64,000 nt of DNA from the NCBI GenBank assembly GCA_022496805.1, contig CM040091.1, positions 23,426,336 to 23,490,335 on the forward strand. The letters run 5' to 3'. The position numbers and the translations under genes are program-made. Positions 54,083 to 64,000 of the stretch are shown one piece after another. The notes beneath the pieces were generated by a model that was not told the DNA's origin, made no database searches, and saw only the letters and a list, made by a program, of their open reading frames with translations. Source of the stretch: Pohlia nutans (taxonomy: Eukaryota > Streptophyta > Bryopsida > Bryales > Mniaceae). How positions within the stretch are numbered: the stretch's first letter is position 1; each line of letters opens with the position of its first letter.

Positions 54083-56115
54083 GCAAAACATAGTGATAGA
54101 GTTCTTCTTGGTTTAGAGTCGTAGTAACGGTATTGAATTGTTCTATGGCTATTGTTGTGTGCTTATGTATAGAACACGTGGACTTCTGTCCGACTATCAG
54201 TAAAACATTTTCCTTGTTGACATTTACGGAAAAAATAATTCCATATGTTTTATTGTTTTTGGGATTTTGCTATCTCTATATTTATTGATATTTGTGGGTT
54301 TTGCAGCCATGAGTCCCGAGACTCCAATTTGGAATTTGTTTGCACACATGGTGTTGAATCAAAAAGTAGCAACCCAAGGAAGATTGTCACTTTTCTTGTA
54401 CTATAGTGGAAGGGGTTCGTTCACTAGGAATTTTGTAATGGAATAGGTAAGAGAAGTCATGAAATTGACAAATTATTCGAGCCATTCTCAATTTTTAAAT
54501 CATATAAAGAAGTGCAATTTGAAATACACTTATTCACTTGCAATACTCACACAAATCAACTTTCCGATTAGCCCAATATTCTCATAACATATAAATTCAC
54601 TTACAAAACAACAACTTGACTCACGTTACTCATTTGCTAGGCCTTGTTTATGTAGCTAACTCTCAATTTCCTTTATTAGTCTACCCGTTCTAATTGTTAT
54701 TTCTCTCTTTCAATAATCTTTCTCTCTTTCAATAATATTGAAAATTTAATTTCTCTTTCACTTGTCATACAAGTCACTTGCACTACCCGTGCTACTTGCA
54801 ACTAGACATAAAATAATTTAACTTGCACTCAATTAGTCAGTCCTACCCGGACAATCACACAATAATACAAACAAATTGCAAGTCAATCTACAATTTAATT
54901 ACAAAGGTTATTATTACAATTTAAAAGAGATCAACAATACAAATAGTTTATGTGCAAGTGAGCCATATACAACTCAATATGAACTAAAAACTAAGTTGTT
55001 AGACCTTGGACTTATAGTCCTAAAATAGGTAAAGACAACTCTTCATTGAAAGTGTGTAAAGACAACTTGACCCACTCCATATCTATTCAACTTATTGCTT
55101 TCATATCTGTACAAGTCCCAATTAGACTTCTATACAACTATTTAACTACTTTACACCTTACTAATGGAAAAAAAGCAATTAGCTAACTCCCATTTACACA
55201 CCCATGGCTAAATAGACATAAATTTCAAAAAAATTGATATTACACATGGGTACCTAACGTTATTAGAATTTAGAAACACCCTCGATTTGGGATTGGAGAA
55301 TAGACTTAATTTGAAGATTTTCCACCGTCGACAAATTTGAATGTTGAGTGTCCAAAATACAGAAGTATTTCTAAAGATGCTCGTATCATAGGTCTCTTTT
55401 AATTTCTTCACTTTCAGGTTTTTACTCCTTGTAAATATAACTTTGCCGTAAACCTTAAATATAAGTTTTGATAAACCCATTGACAAAAATATATTTAACC
55501 CTTTAGCGCGCCGGCGTCCAGATTCTGAACGCCGAATGAATTTCAGCAGCTCAATTTATGTGGTACCGGATGTTTTTCATCCATTTTTTATTTTTTTTCA
55601 TTCTTGTGCTAGTTGAATACCATTTGTACGGTATGGATCTTCCAAATAAGATAATGTGAATTTTTGAATATTTACAAAAGTGATTAATATCAAGTTTCAA
55701 ACTTTCAATCTTAGTTAAAAAAAAAGACCTTAAATATGATTTTCCATAGTAAGTAGAATCAAATAATGGAAACCATACCATCTTGTAGTGCATGTCATTC
55801 TAATTTCATTACAATATTTTTAAAATTTTTTGTGCTAATTTTGGATTTTTAATTGAATTTCAAGAGAAAACCTTGTAAAATTACTTTAAAAATATTAATA
55901 ATAAATATGATGAATCCAACCGTACGGATGTTATCTACACATTGACATTTACAACTTTGTTTTGTACATCAACTCCATTTTCGTTTTTCATCAACCATTT
56001 TATAACAAATGTTTGAAAACAATGGTGAATCGGGACGTTAAAGGGTTAATTTGAATATTTCCCTTATTTGAATAATAAAATCTGTAAATATTCAAAATAT
56101 CGTCAAATCATTTTG
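54083..56115. other. AT-rich intergenic region
   Basis: About 2 kb, strongly AT-rich, with CTCTTTCAATAAT and CACTTGCA-type direct words but no gene. Minus-strand ORFs at 55.2-55.8 kb are Lys/Ile/Phe-rich low-complexity and not supported. Confidence 0.5.
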
Positions 56116-56119
56116 AAAA

Positions 56120-56780
56120 CTGTGATCGGACGTCCACTGCACCGTCCGATCGGGCACGTTCTCAGTCGTCCGATCTTGCAGCCGTCCGATCGCGCCGTCC
56201 TACCGTCCGATCGCGCCGTCCTACCGTCCGACCCAATCATCCGTCCGATCCCGTCGTCCGCCATTCTAATCCCACTCGCCCGTCCGATTGGGCACATTCT
56301 CAATCGTCCGATCGGGCAGCCGCTCGCCCGTCCGATCGAGCACCCAATCCCTCGTCCGACCCGTAGATGGAGACACCAAATTCATAGATTTCTTCGATTT
56401 CAGTGAATTATCATTAGCCCAGCATGAGGATGAGACTAAAGATCTCGTAGATTGCGTCGTAAACCTTACAAAACCGTCCGCCGTCCGAAGAAACATTACA
56501 AAGGGATTTTACCTCGCCGTCGGACATGGGCGTCCGACCTATCTGCCGTCCGATCTGTCCGCCGTCCGACCTGCCCGCCGTCCAATCTACCCAAAACCGC
56601 CGTCTGACCTGTCCAATCGTCCGATCGCGCTGTCCGCCGTTCGAACGCCGTCCGCTGAGATAAAACCCCCGTCCGCTGTAGTAAAACCGCCGTCCGCTGT
56701 GGATTTTTCAAAGTCACCGGACGTTGGGATGGGAACGTCTACGTCTAGCGGACGTCCGGACGCAAACGTCCGCGTCCCAG
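56120..56780 (+). repeat. CGTCCG-rich minisatellite
   Basis: CCGTCCGATC and CGTCCG words recur dozens of times; between 56,170 and 56,230 GTCCGATCGCGCCGTCCTAC is tandem. The motif CGGACG/CGTCCG dominates both strands. The ORFs on both strands here (Arg/Pro/Ser/Asp repeats) are repeat-derived. It lies directly upstream of the coiled-coil ORF and may be part of the same element. Confidence 0.8.
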
Positions 56781-56992
56781 CGTCTGAACAACCCTAAACC
56801 CCCCTCCCTGACACACCTCCCCCCCTACTATCCAACTTTGCACCACTCAACCTCGAAGCGCCATATGAAACGGCACCAACCGGCGAGTTCTGCCAGCCAC
56901 CGCCCGTCTTTCCAACGACTCGACCTTCGACGTCACCCGGGGTCAATCGACCAGCACCCGACTCACGAACATCACGAGCCACGACATTTGCG

Positions 56993-58096
56993 ATGCACAG
57001 GCGCCAGCGCCTAGATGACGTCCAAGGATCAGTAAGTCGACTCGAAGATGTCGGCTCTCGAGTGAACATCCTTTTCTTCAAGGCGGTTCAAGCAAAGACC
57101 ACCCTTCAAGCCGAGCTCGACCGCCACCGATTGGAGAGTAATCGACTGGCCAGAGACTCCAGAGCCTACAAGCAGCAGGTCGACAACCTCACTACCGAGC
57201 TGGCAAGAATGCGTACTACTGTCACCACCGTCATGGAGGAGAAGAGTCAGACCGACAACAGACTTGCCCAGCTAGAAGCTGACCTGAACACCAGTCGACA
57301 GCAGGAACAGACACACCAGAGTGAGCTCGTGGTAGTACGAAACGAACTCGGAGCGGCACGATCCGAAGTAGCAGCAACCCAGCTCAGTCTTCAGCAAGCT
57401 CGGAAGGACATAGTCGACTCCAACAACCGACTTGACCTACTGCTCCAAGACAACGAGGAGAAGTCTCGCCAATTTGCAATTCGGGAGCTGCATCTCCAAA
57501 AACTTCGAACGCGCAAGTACCGACTCCGACTCAAGGCAAGAAACTGAATCAAGGTTTTCAAACACACCCTCAGCACCGACCGCCACCAGCTCAACATGTA
57601 CCGCCGGCAACTCGACCAACTTCAGCTCGACCACCCAGACTTGGAGAATCCACCAGTCGACAAAGACGAAGACAAGGATACGAGCTACCTCGAACCCAAC
57701 CATTCGCTCCGGGAGAACCAGTCGACTGACAACGACGAGGTATTGACTACCGACGTCAAGTTGAGCGAGGACGACGACGAAGACGACGGCGAGTCGACCA
57801 ATGAAGACGAGGATTGAGATCAGCAAAAGGAAGACCAGCGGACACCGCCAGCCAACCCTCAACACACGGTGCAACAGCAGCCAGAAGCACATCACCCTCC
57901 TTCTCCACAGCAGCAGCGAGATCAGCAGCACCGAGCACCTGACCAAATGACGACAGCACCCACACCATCGATAGTCAACACTCCAGTCGACTCACCCATA
58001 ATCTCTTCACCACACTCTCTTGGGTTCGACTTTTCAGGAATGCCTACAGATATCCGCTCACCCGGCATGACCCAGGACTCCAGCGACGTCAACTAG
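56993..58096 (+). pseudogene. Coiled-coil / Gln-Pro-rich retroelement protein, two in-frame TGA
   Basis: One frame, open from about 56,798, with ATG 56,993. TGA at 57,545-57,547 and 57,815-57,817 interrupt; the final stop is TAG 58,094-58,096. The first part is a long coiled coil (DVQGSVSRLEDVGSRVNIL, QQVDNLTTELARMRTTVTT, QARKDIVDSNNRLDLLL). An acidic stretch (SEDDDEDDGESTNEDED) and a Gln/Pro-rich tail (HTVQQQPEAHHPPSPQQQ, SGMPTDIRSPGM) follow. The stop lies 135 bp before an LTR, as expected for the last ORF of an LTR element. The architecture resembles the C-terminal half of the alpha and beta proteins, but I do not claim sequence homology. Confidence 0.6.
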
Positions 58097-58230
58097 TGAC
58101 GAGTCGACTATAGTCTGGGTCGACTACTCGACCGCGGGTAATTTTGTCATTCCTCGTGACCATTTTCCCTAGTCGCCTATCGGGGTAGACTAAAGTCCAC
58201 AGGAGTGTACTTAGCTCAAAGCGAGGGCAA

Positions 58231-58765
58231 TGTTAACCGAATATTCGTTGATATTCCCTTAGGCTAAGAGTAGGCTAGTTTATACCCGGCAGGAATAGAC
58301 CCGGCAGGCGATACCCGGTAGTACAGGCTGGTACAGACTGGTCGACCCGACTATTCCGGTCGACCAGTCTGACACACTGTCAGACCAGTCTCCTAAATGT
58401 ACTTTCCCTCTCGTTGAGAGAGTTGTTGCTATACATTTTGTACATCTTCTTAGCAGCCTCAGTTGTACTTCATTCTTGTCTTAACTCTTCTTGTGCGCAC
58501 TAGTATGGTAGACCACTGTTGTTAGACTACTGCTGTTTCCTGCTCTTGTATCACTTTTTGTGGTTGTATCTTGATTAGTTGCTGTAGTCTGTGGGTATGC
58601 AGGAGCCGACTCACTAGCATACTAGTGCTTTTTCCTAGTCGACAGTACGTTCTCCTTTGTAGAAACCTCTTACTACTCCTCTCCATCTCTAGTGACTAGC
58701 CTAGCGTAGAGTATTCTTGTGAGGAGTAGTCTCATTCGTTTAAGGTCAGTTCCTAGAAACCCCCC
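58231..58765 (+). repeat. 3' (or solo) LTR beginning TGTTAACCG
   Basis: A purine-rich GCGAGGGCAA (58,221-58,230) precedes TGTTAACCGAAT. Inside are a 13-bp perfect inverted repeat AGACTGGTCGACC...GGTCGACCAGTCT (58,335-58,370) and GTCTGACA-CAC-TGTCAGAC (58,367-58,385). The start is shared with the RLG-1 LTR. The right end is approximate. Confidence 0.55.
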
Positions 58766-59020
58766 TTAACAATGGAAAGGATGGAAAGAAATGGAAGCCG
58801 AAATCTTCCTCTCTAAAGAAGCAGTTCTTCAAATCATTCGGGTGGTAGGATAATCTGAAATGCTCAAACCTAGTCGATAAGGATTTCGGAGTGGTGGCCC
58901 AACATCTCCTAGGAGATACTCCAGGGCGGCGTGCGCCATATCCAAAAGTCTTAGTCCCGAAGACAAACACGGGGGGTTGACTCCTTGGGGGGTGTTGCAT
59001 ATCACGTGTGGCCAAGGGGT
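58766..59020 (+). other. Possible small coding remnant
   Basis: One frame reads KDGKKWKPKSSSLKKQFF, a TAG, then KCSNLVDKDFGVVAQHLLGD and RRAPYPKVLVPKTNTGG before TGA. It may be a remnant of another element. Weak support. Confidence 0.25.
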
Positions 59021-59825
59021 ATTTTTTTGGGGGGTATTTTGTTGGCCTGGACTAATTAAATGGACCCTTCAATTACCTAATTTTCTAATTCTTCATGTTT
59101 TTAGGGTCCATATAATTACTTACAGTTTCTGAAGTGGAGTAATATTTCAACCCCTAAATTTGTTGTAACAAATTAAAGTAAATCAAAAAGCCGAAGTTTG
59201 AAGATTAAAGACAAAAATCGTGAACACACTATACAAACAAAATACAAATGCTCCAATATACAAACGCAAATCGAACAAACCACATACAAATAAAACACAG
59301 CACCCTATGAAGACAATAGAAACCAAACGACCAAAAGCATACCAAGATTTTACTACCAACTGAAACATTGTGGAAGAGAAGCCTCAGCCATAAGCATTCT
59401 GGCTGAACGCAAGAACAATAGCCCACATGTGTTGAATCCAGCTCTACAATGAAACCAACTACAACACAGAACTACAATGAAGAACAATGAAGAACAATGA
59501 AACTAACTTCAATAACATCAACCACATGTGTTGAATCCAGTACCTTCACAACCCTGAAACGAACACATGCATGCAAGACTACTAAGAATCATCCCAAAGA
59601 AAAATATATGCATTACGGTGTGTATTTACAAATATAGTAAAATTTCAGTTTTTATACAAAAGCCGATTCCTACTTCAAGATACTTAGCCCTATCTAAAAG
59701 CCGATACATCCTGAAAACCTGCACAAACCATTTAAGTACCTTAGGAATCGCCTGCGCCAAAACTAAAACCTACTAGACATACAATATCAAAACTGAAGAA
59801 GTGGGATCTAGACAAAACCAGCAGC
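59021..59825. other. No gene seen
   Basis: AT-rich. Short direct words (ATGAAGAACAATGAA, ACCACATGTGTTGAATCCAG) recur near 59,435-59,540. Nothing else supported. Confidence 0.4.
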
Positions 59826-60290
59826 TCATTCACGCATTGAAGGGGTGACCCACACCCGTTCCATGCTCTGCCAATCTGCTCCCTTGGATATCAAAGCCTC
59901 AGCACCCCAACCAGCCTGCAGTTCACCTCGTAGCGCGTCCAGCTCCACATCTGCCAAATCGGAGAGGGGTGCGGTGCGGAGGCGATGGGACATGGGGCTC
60001 GAAAGCTCCCACGACTTCGACAGCAACAGGACGTTGCGGTCAAACCTGTCAACAACGAAATCATCAGCAGTGGTTTGATGGGGCCGATTCTCCCAAGTGA
60101 GGTCGAACTTCGCCAATCGCAGCGCTGCGTACTCCGTGTGGGGTGTCACCAGATCTCGCCATTCCTTGTAGATTGCTAGTGCAAAGGGGATGGTACGCAG
60201 TTTAGTGGCGCGATCCACACCAAGATCTTGACAAGCCGCGCCATGGTTTAAGACACCCCAGAACTTCAAACTTCTAATCGAAAACCCTTG
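59826..60290 (-). CDS. Hypothetical protein, probable exon
   Basis: Minus strand. Protein-like from NHGAACQDLGVDRATKL through RTIPFALAIYKEWRDLV, KFDLTWENRPHQTTADDF, DRFDRNVLLLSKSWEL and LDALRGELQAGWGAEAL to a stop at 59,828. The residues upstream of about 60,290 (Phe/Val-rich) look like UTR or intron; a possible acceptor is TTAGTTCAAG. No family recognised. It lies 1 kb upstream of, and divergent from, the methyltransferase-like fragment at 61,240. Confidence 0.4.
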   Translation of the reverse strand, partial: QGFSIRSLKFWGVLNHGAACQDLGVDRATKLRTIPFALAIYKEWRDLVTPHTEYAALRLAKFDLTWENRPHQTTADDFVVDRFDRNVLLLSKSWELSSPMSHRLRTAPLSDLADVELDALRGELQAGWGAEALISKGADWQSMERVWVTPSMRE

Positions 60291-61239
60291 AACTAACAGA
60301 ATACTACACTTGCGTGCAAACCCTACTACCCTAAACACCCTAAACCAAAATCCTAAACCAGCCAAGAGAGAAAATGTGACACCAAAAACCAATAAAACCC
60401 GTTGTACAAACACAAAGACAAACAGACATCCAAAAACTAAACCCTAACAAAGCCCGCATACAGATGGACGTTGGCTCACTTCAACCCTAAACTTTGCATG
60501 CAAACCGTAAACCCTGCAAGAGACCCTAAACAACGACTCAAACAAGAAAAAATAAGACACCTCAATGCTCACTCTGCACTCTCGATGCGATGCTCCGACC
60601 ATCAGCACACCGTAGACCAATCGGAACAACGCTCCTAAAATGAAGTCGTCTACGGCCCACCCTAAAGCTCACTGCTCACAATAACTTCGTCTGTACGCAA
60701 ATCAAGAACACAATCTGAAGAACAGTAACGCAAGAACAATAACGGAAGGCGTCTGAATGCCAGAACACAAAAACTTCAGCAAACCGCAAGCAAAGCTCAG
60801 AAGCAGCAGCCACCTGCAAAAAACCAAATGTCTTGAAACCCTAGGCGCAAACCCTCCAATGCTCACCCTCTTCACGATTTCATCCATCGAAACTGAAGCT
60901 AAACCCTAAAAACTCCAAATGTCATCCAACCCTAAAACCGCCAAAATAAACCAATACTTCATCCATCCGTTACACCCCCAGGAAACCACCAACTTTTCAT
61001 CCATCTAGTAGTTCTATTTTCAGACTAAAGCCCTTTCTCTAGACAGTATATTAGATATAAAATTGCAAAATTGAATGTATTATCCATAACCTTATATTAG
61101 TTATAATCCAAATTCTCGTATTTTATCTATCCTATATTACCTCTAAAAAATTTCAAATTTTTAGCTCGTAATAATTAAACACACCATATCTTTGGTTACA
61201 CCATTCCAGGTAAATTTTTCTAACTCCCCCCCCTGGGAG
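60291..61239. other. No gene seen; scattered AAACCCTAA words
   Basis: Many degenerate CCCTAAA/AAACCCTAA telomere-like words (60,330-60,540 and 60,840-60,930) but no tandem array and no supported gene. Confidence 0.4.
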
Positions 61240-62907
61240 CTGCACGGAAGTTAGTGACGAAGAAATACACTACTCCGCTTCTCTTTGAATATTACAAGGA
61301 TGCCTCGAAGAACACGGAGGCAAAATGGAGAGTTGACACTACTGAACTCCGCATGGAGTTCTACTTCCAGCTCTTGCACGCCTGCGCAGTTCCAAAGGAG
61401 AACGTTCTGGGGATTTATGCGGGGGCGAAGTTCATGTTGGCATCGCAGGTATACCCCATTTCTTATCGTCGGGTCGACGACTATGGTTACCAGCTGTAGT
61501 AGAAATGTTCACCACGGACTAATGTAATCAAGTGTGAAATTATTTTGTAGTTTTCAATGTGGAAGTCAATACTCACCCTTATCCTTAGGTCGACGATACT
61601 AGTCGATCGATTGTTGTAGAATGACTGATTTCGCTAATAACTAACTCGTACTGTTTTCTGTGTAGATGTTCGGAGCATATTACTACGGCTTCGTGGACCG
61701 GGCACACGTGAAGGCAGACACGAAAATCGCGAGATTTGCGAGCAGGCTGGATCGGAACGATTTCATGTTTTCGAATTCTCCGTATGCCCTCGAGTACGAG
61801 ATTCCAGCCTCTCGCAGCCCCGTGATTGTTCACTCCGACTCTCCTCCGTCCCCACCGATGACATTAGTGTCACCAGCAGACTCTGCTCCCGCTGTTGTCT
61901 GGTAGACAGAATTCGTGGGTGCGCATGTGTCCACTGATCCGAGCGTTGAGGGGATCGACCAATTTGGGACGAACACACTCCAGATCCATCTGTGGCTCAA
62001 CCGAGATCGTGTCGATGGCAACCCTGAGCAGGCGATGGAGGAGAAGGGCGACGAAACCGGGTTGGAGGATCGCGAAGATGAGCTGAATTAGGAGAATCCT
62101 GCCGAGGCTCGACGTGAGAAGCCCTCTCAACAGCCTGAGGACAACTATGAGACGGACTCAGAGTGGGATAATCGAGTTGTCAAGCAATCACAACCTTTGG
62201 ACGATCATGACACGGGAAATCCGCAGCAGGAGCCGTTCCGTGATTCTCCAGAGGATCCTGAGTTCGATCAGGACATCCAGCAGTTCGTGGAAACCGTCAT
62301 GGAGCAGACTGTCGAGGAGGCCCTGCTCCAACCTCTAGATCAGCAGGCGGAGAAGACGACGAATCCAGCTGCACGCGACTTGTAGGCCAGGGACGAGGGC
62401 GTGGAGCTGGCTGTGGAGACGGTTGTGCCGGAGCCTGGAGAAGAGCAGGCGGCAGTGCAAGACAAACCGCCAGGAGACGACGACGACGATATGACCATAA
62501 CTCAGGTGGATACGAACCGTCCTCCCAATCCGCAGGACGTCGTCCTCTTGGAAAGTGATGATGAAAACGATCATAAACGCGATAGTGATGACAACGACAA
62601 GGAGCCTGACCAGGACAAGAGAGAGGTCATAGACAAAGAAACTAGGGGGAAGGTCAAGGTGGACAAAGACTGGTTCACTCAACACATGGAAATACTGGCA
62701 AGAAGAGAGGCGAGGGCAAAGCAGAAGGAAGAACTTCAGAGGCAACTAGAGGAGTCAAAGAAGGCCACTGCAGCTGCTACTGCCGCCGCGGCTGCTGCTG
62801 ATCAGCGAGCAGCCAAGGCAACTGTAGATGAGCGTGCTACAGAGTCAGCTGCAATTCCTAGTCAAACATTTGAATGTCCCGCTGGAATTGATTCCGGTTG
62901 CTCCCAG
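61240..62907 (+). pseudogene. Second methyltransferase-like fragment with acidic tail
   Basis: Exon 1 (about 61,240-61,448) reads KKYTTPLLFEYYKDASK, RMEFYFQLLHAC and VLGIYAGAKFMLASQ. An intron (61,449-61,665, GTATACC...TGTGTAG) joins it in phase to exon 2, MFGAYYYGFVDRAHVKADTK. The order 'LxxxLL...VL.xYAG.K.....A...G' resembles motifs X and I of beta-class DNA methyltransferases (cf. the gene at 35,755). Exon 2 continues as a long acidic region with in-frame TAG at 61,903-61,905, 62,089-62,091 and 62,383-62,385, then a Lys/Glu/Ala helix (EELQRQLEESKKATAAATAA) ending at CAG/GTGAGT (62,908). Motif IV is not present in this window. Confidence 0.4.
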
Positions 62908-63557
62908 GTGAGTCGCCCCCAATCGACACACCCCAACCTCTTCTGCCCTCCACTAGCGCTCCCGTTCTTCCGGTCAAGGGACAGCAGTCGGAGAAGACCT
63001 CCGATCGTCCACCCGATGATACGGTTAATGCAATGCCCATTGTCGCCGATCCTTCGCCTCTTCTGCCATCCGCTAGCGCTCCCGTTGCTCCGGTTGTTGA
63101 CTATGAGCCTGTGGAGCTCCTGATCGACGACTCGATGATACGGACGTTTCCGTCTCCTTGTCCCCTCTGGATCGTGTTCCGTCCACTCCTCCGTCTCAGA
63201 TCGTTAGGATTCCTTCCCCTGAGGGGTCGGCCTTCGAAGTCCGGGTTCCCCAATCAAGAAGCGAGGGATCACCCCCAGAGCAAGATCGTCGAGTCGACGA
63301 TACTGCCATGGAGGTCCAATAGCCGGCGACTGAGGTCGAGGCTCCTGAGGCGTTGGTGTGCTCAACCTCTCGTGAAGACCCGTCGGAGTTGCAGTCGCCA
63401 TCCCGCATGGACTTGGATTTGGTAGACTACGAGGTGGGAGAAAAAGACCGCATCGACGACAACGACACTGAACCTCCGCCCACTTCAGACCTGCCATCGC
63501 AGGATCCAGCCGGACCGGATCAGGTACAGCCCTCTGACCCTTATGATTTTGATTGAT
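62908..63557 (+). pseudogene. Degenerate 3' part of the same gene
   Basis: Coding sense resumes in two further frames: SPLLPSASAPVAPVVDYEP (a repeated PLLPS(T/A)SAPV motif, near 62,937 and 63,057), then VRIPSPEGSAFEVRVPQS, and SRMDLDLVDYEVGEKDRID to TGA 63,555-63,557. The frame changes may reflect an intron after 62,907 and one-base lesions. Pro/Ser/acidic composition, no domain. Confidence 0.35.
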
Positions 63558-63849
63558 TCCAAGTTACTTGGAGTCATTCATGATTGTGTCAGGGTGGGAA
63601 CGGCTAGAAAAAATCCTCTAGTAATCGTTTCTCATCTATATTCCAAAACGGGATTAAATTGGGCAATAAAATGGTCTAAATGGAGGGAATGTGCTCCTCC
63701 ACTCAAATGGCAGCATATCAATTTATCCAAAAGCTATCCTAAAAAAATCACAAGTGTCTCATTCTCACGTCAAATGCCCATGAGTGCTAAGTGCTCAAAA
63801 TTGGGCTAAAAGAGGAAAATACTCCAAATATCAATTCATTTATCTCAAG

Positions 63850-64000
63850 TATATTAATTTGAGCGGGGGTGCTAGTATGTGAGCACAAGAGCGGAGAGCG
63901 GAGAGCGGAGAGCGTAGGATTTTTTGAGATTTTTTTCTGGCAGTTAAGAAAAGAACCTATGACCGTGGGACGAGGATCTATGACCGTGGGACCATCTGGA
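63850..64000 (-). repeat. Inverted copy of the AGGCTCAC-family repeat end with GAGAGCGG run
   Basis: GTGCTAGTATGTGAGC is followed by four GAGAGCGG units and then a T-rich tract. TATGACCGTGGGAC occurs twice (about 63,957 and 63,980). Read in reverse this matches the 39,660-39,795 repeat (CCCACGGTCATAGGTCC ... GGCTCACATGCTAGC). The copy runs off the window. Confidence 0.6.

Noticed and set aside
56068..56797. Arg/Pro/Ser-rich ORFs on both strands
   Set aside because: Produced by the CGTCCG repeat, open on both strands, so not evidence of coding.
1..64000. Bacterial or viral contamination
   Set aside because: Introns, LTR elements, plant-type telomere words and nested TE structure throughout indicate a plant nuclear genome.

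Overview
The window looks like nuclear DNA of a streptophyte plant. It has TTTAGGG-type telomere-like repeats (about 20,460-20,510), GT-AG introns, Ty3/gypsy elements with an extra 3' ORF, MULE transposases with SWIM fingers, and low gene density. I lean towards a seed-free lineage (moss, lycophyte or charophyte-like) from the gene types present, but cannot prove it. I see no rRNA gene, tRNA gene or CRISPR array, and no gene that is clearly an intact housekeeping gene.

Layout. 1-1,965 (minus): a broken multi-exon gene with a ParB/sulfiredoxin-like motif, with a hairpin minisatellite inserted in one intron. 1,966-2,415: a 127-bp tandem array. 2,421-9,950: a nearly complete Ty3/gypsy element (5' LTR, PBS, gag, PR-RT-RH-IN, extra 3' ORF) whose 3' LTR is missing. 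10,273-19,471: a MULE-like region, with a small partner gene and a transposase gene interrupted by a 4.5-kb gag-like element. 19,600-22,400: non-coding satellites (103-bp and 25-bp units). 23,574-26,885: a second gag-like element. 26,900-31,150: minisatellites, one hypothetical ORF and a partner-gene relative. 31,475-35,235 (minus): a second MULE transposase pseudogene. 35,755-39,162: a multi-exon gene with beta-class DNA methyltransferase-like motifs. 40,501-45,000: a DUF7869-type element bracketed by arrays of an 18-bp palindrome. 45,131-49,131 (minus): a non-autonomous LTR element with both LTRs, PBS and PPT. 49,132-51,267: a truncated second gypsy copy. 53,252-54,082: a third MULE fragment. 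56,100-58,765: a CGTCCG-rich array, a coiled-coil ORF and a 3' LTR. 59,826-60,290 (minus): an unknown ORF. 61,240-63,557: a second methyltransferase-like fragment with a long acidic tail.

How it fits together. Most coding sequence belongs to mobile elements that have decayed by in-frame stops, single frameshifts and nested insertions. The three gag-like elements (11.7, 23.6 and 49.1 kb) share a 5' end (TGTCAAACCTC), a TATA-like box 60-70 nt inside it, and a protein made of a plant-transposon-like N-terminal domain, a charged linker and a coiled coil. That architecture resembles the extra 3' ORF of the gypsy element (N-terminal part at 8.98-9.96 kb) combined with the coiled-coil ORF at 56.8-58.1 kb. 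The observations most worth following are the ParB-like and methyltransferase-like spliced genes, and the DUF7869 element with its palindrome arrays. All family assignments are motif-level readings; no database search was run.
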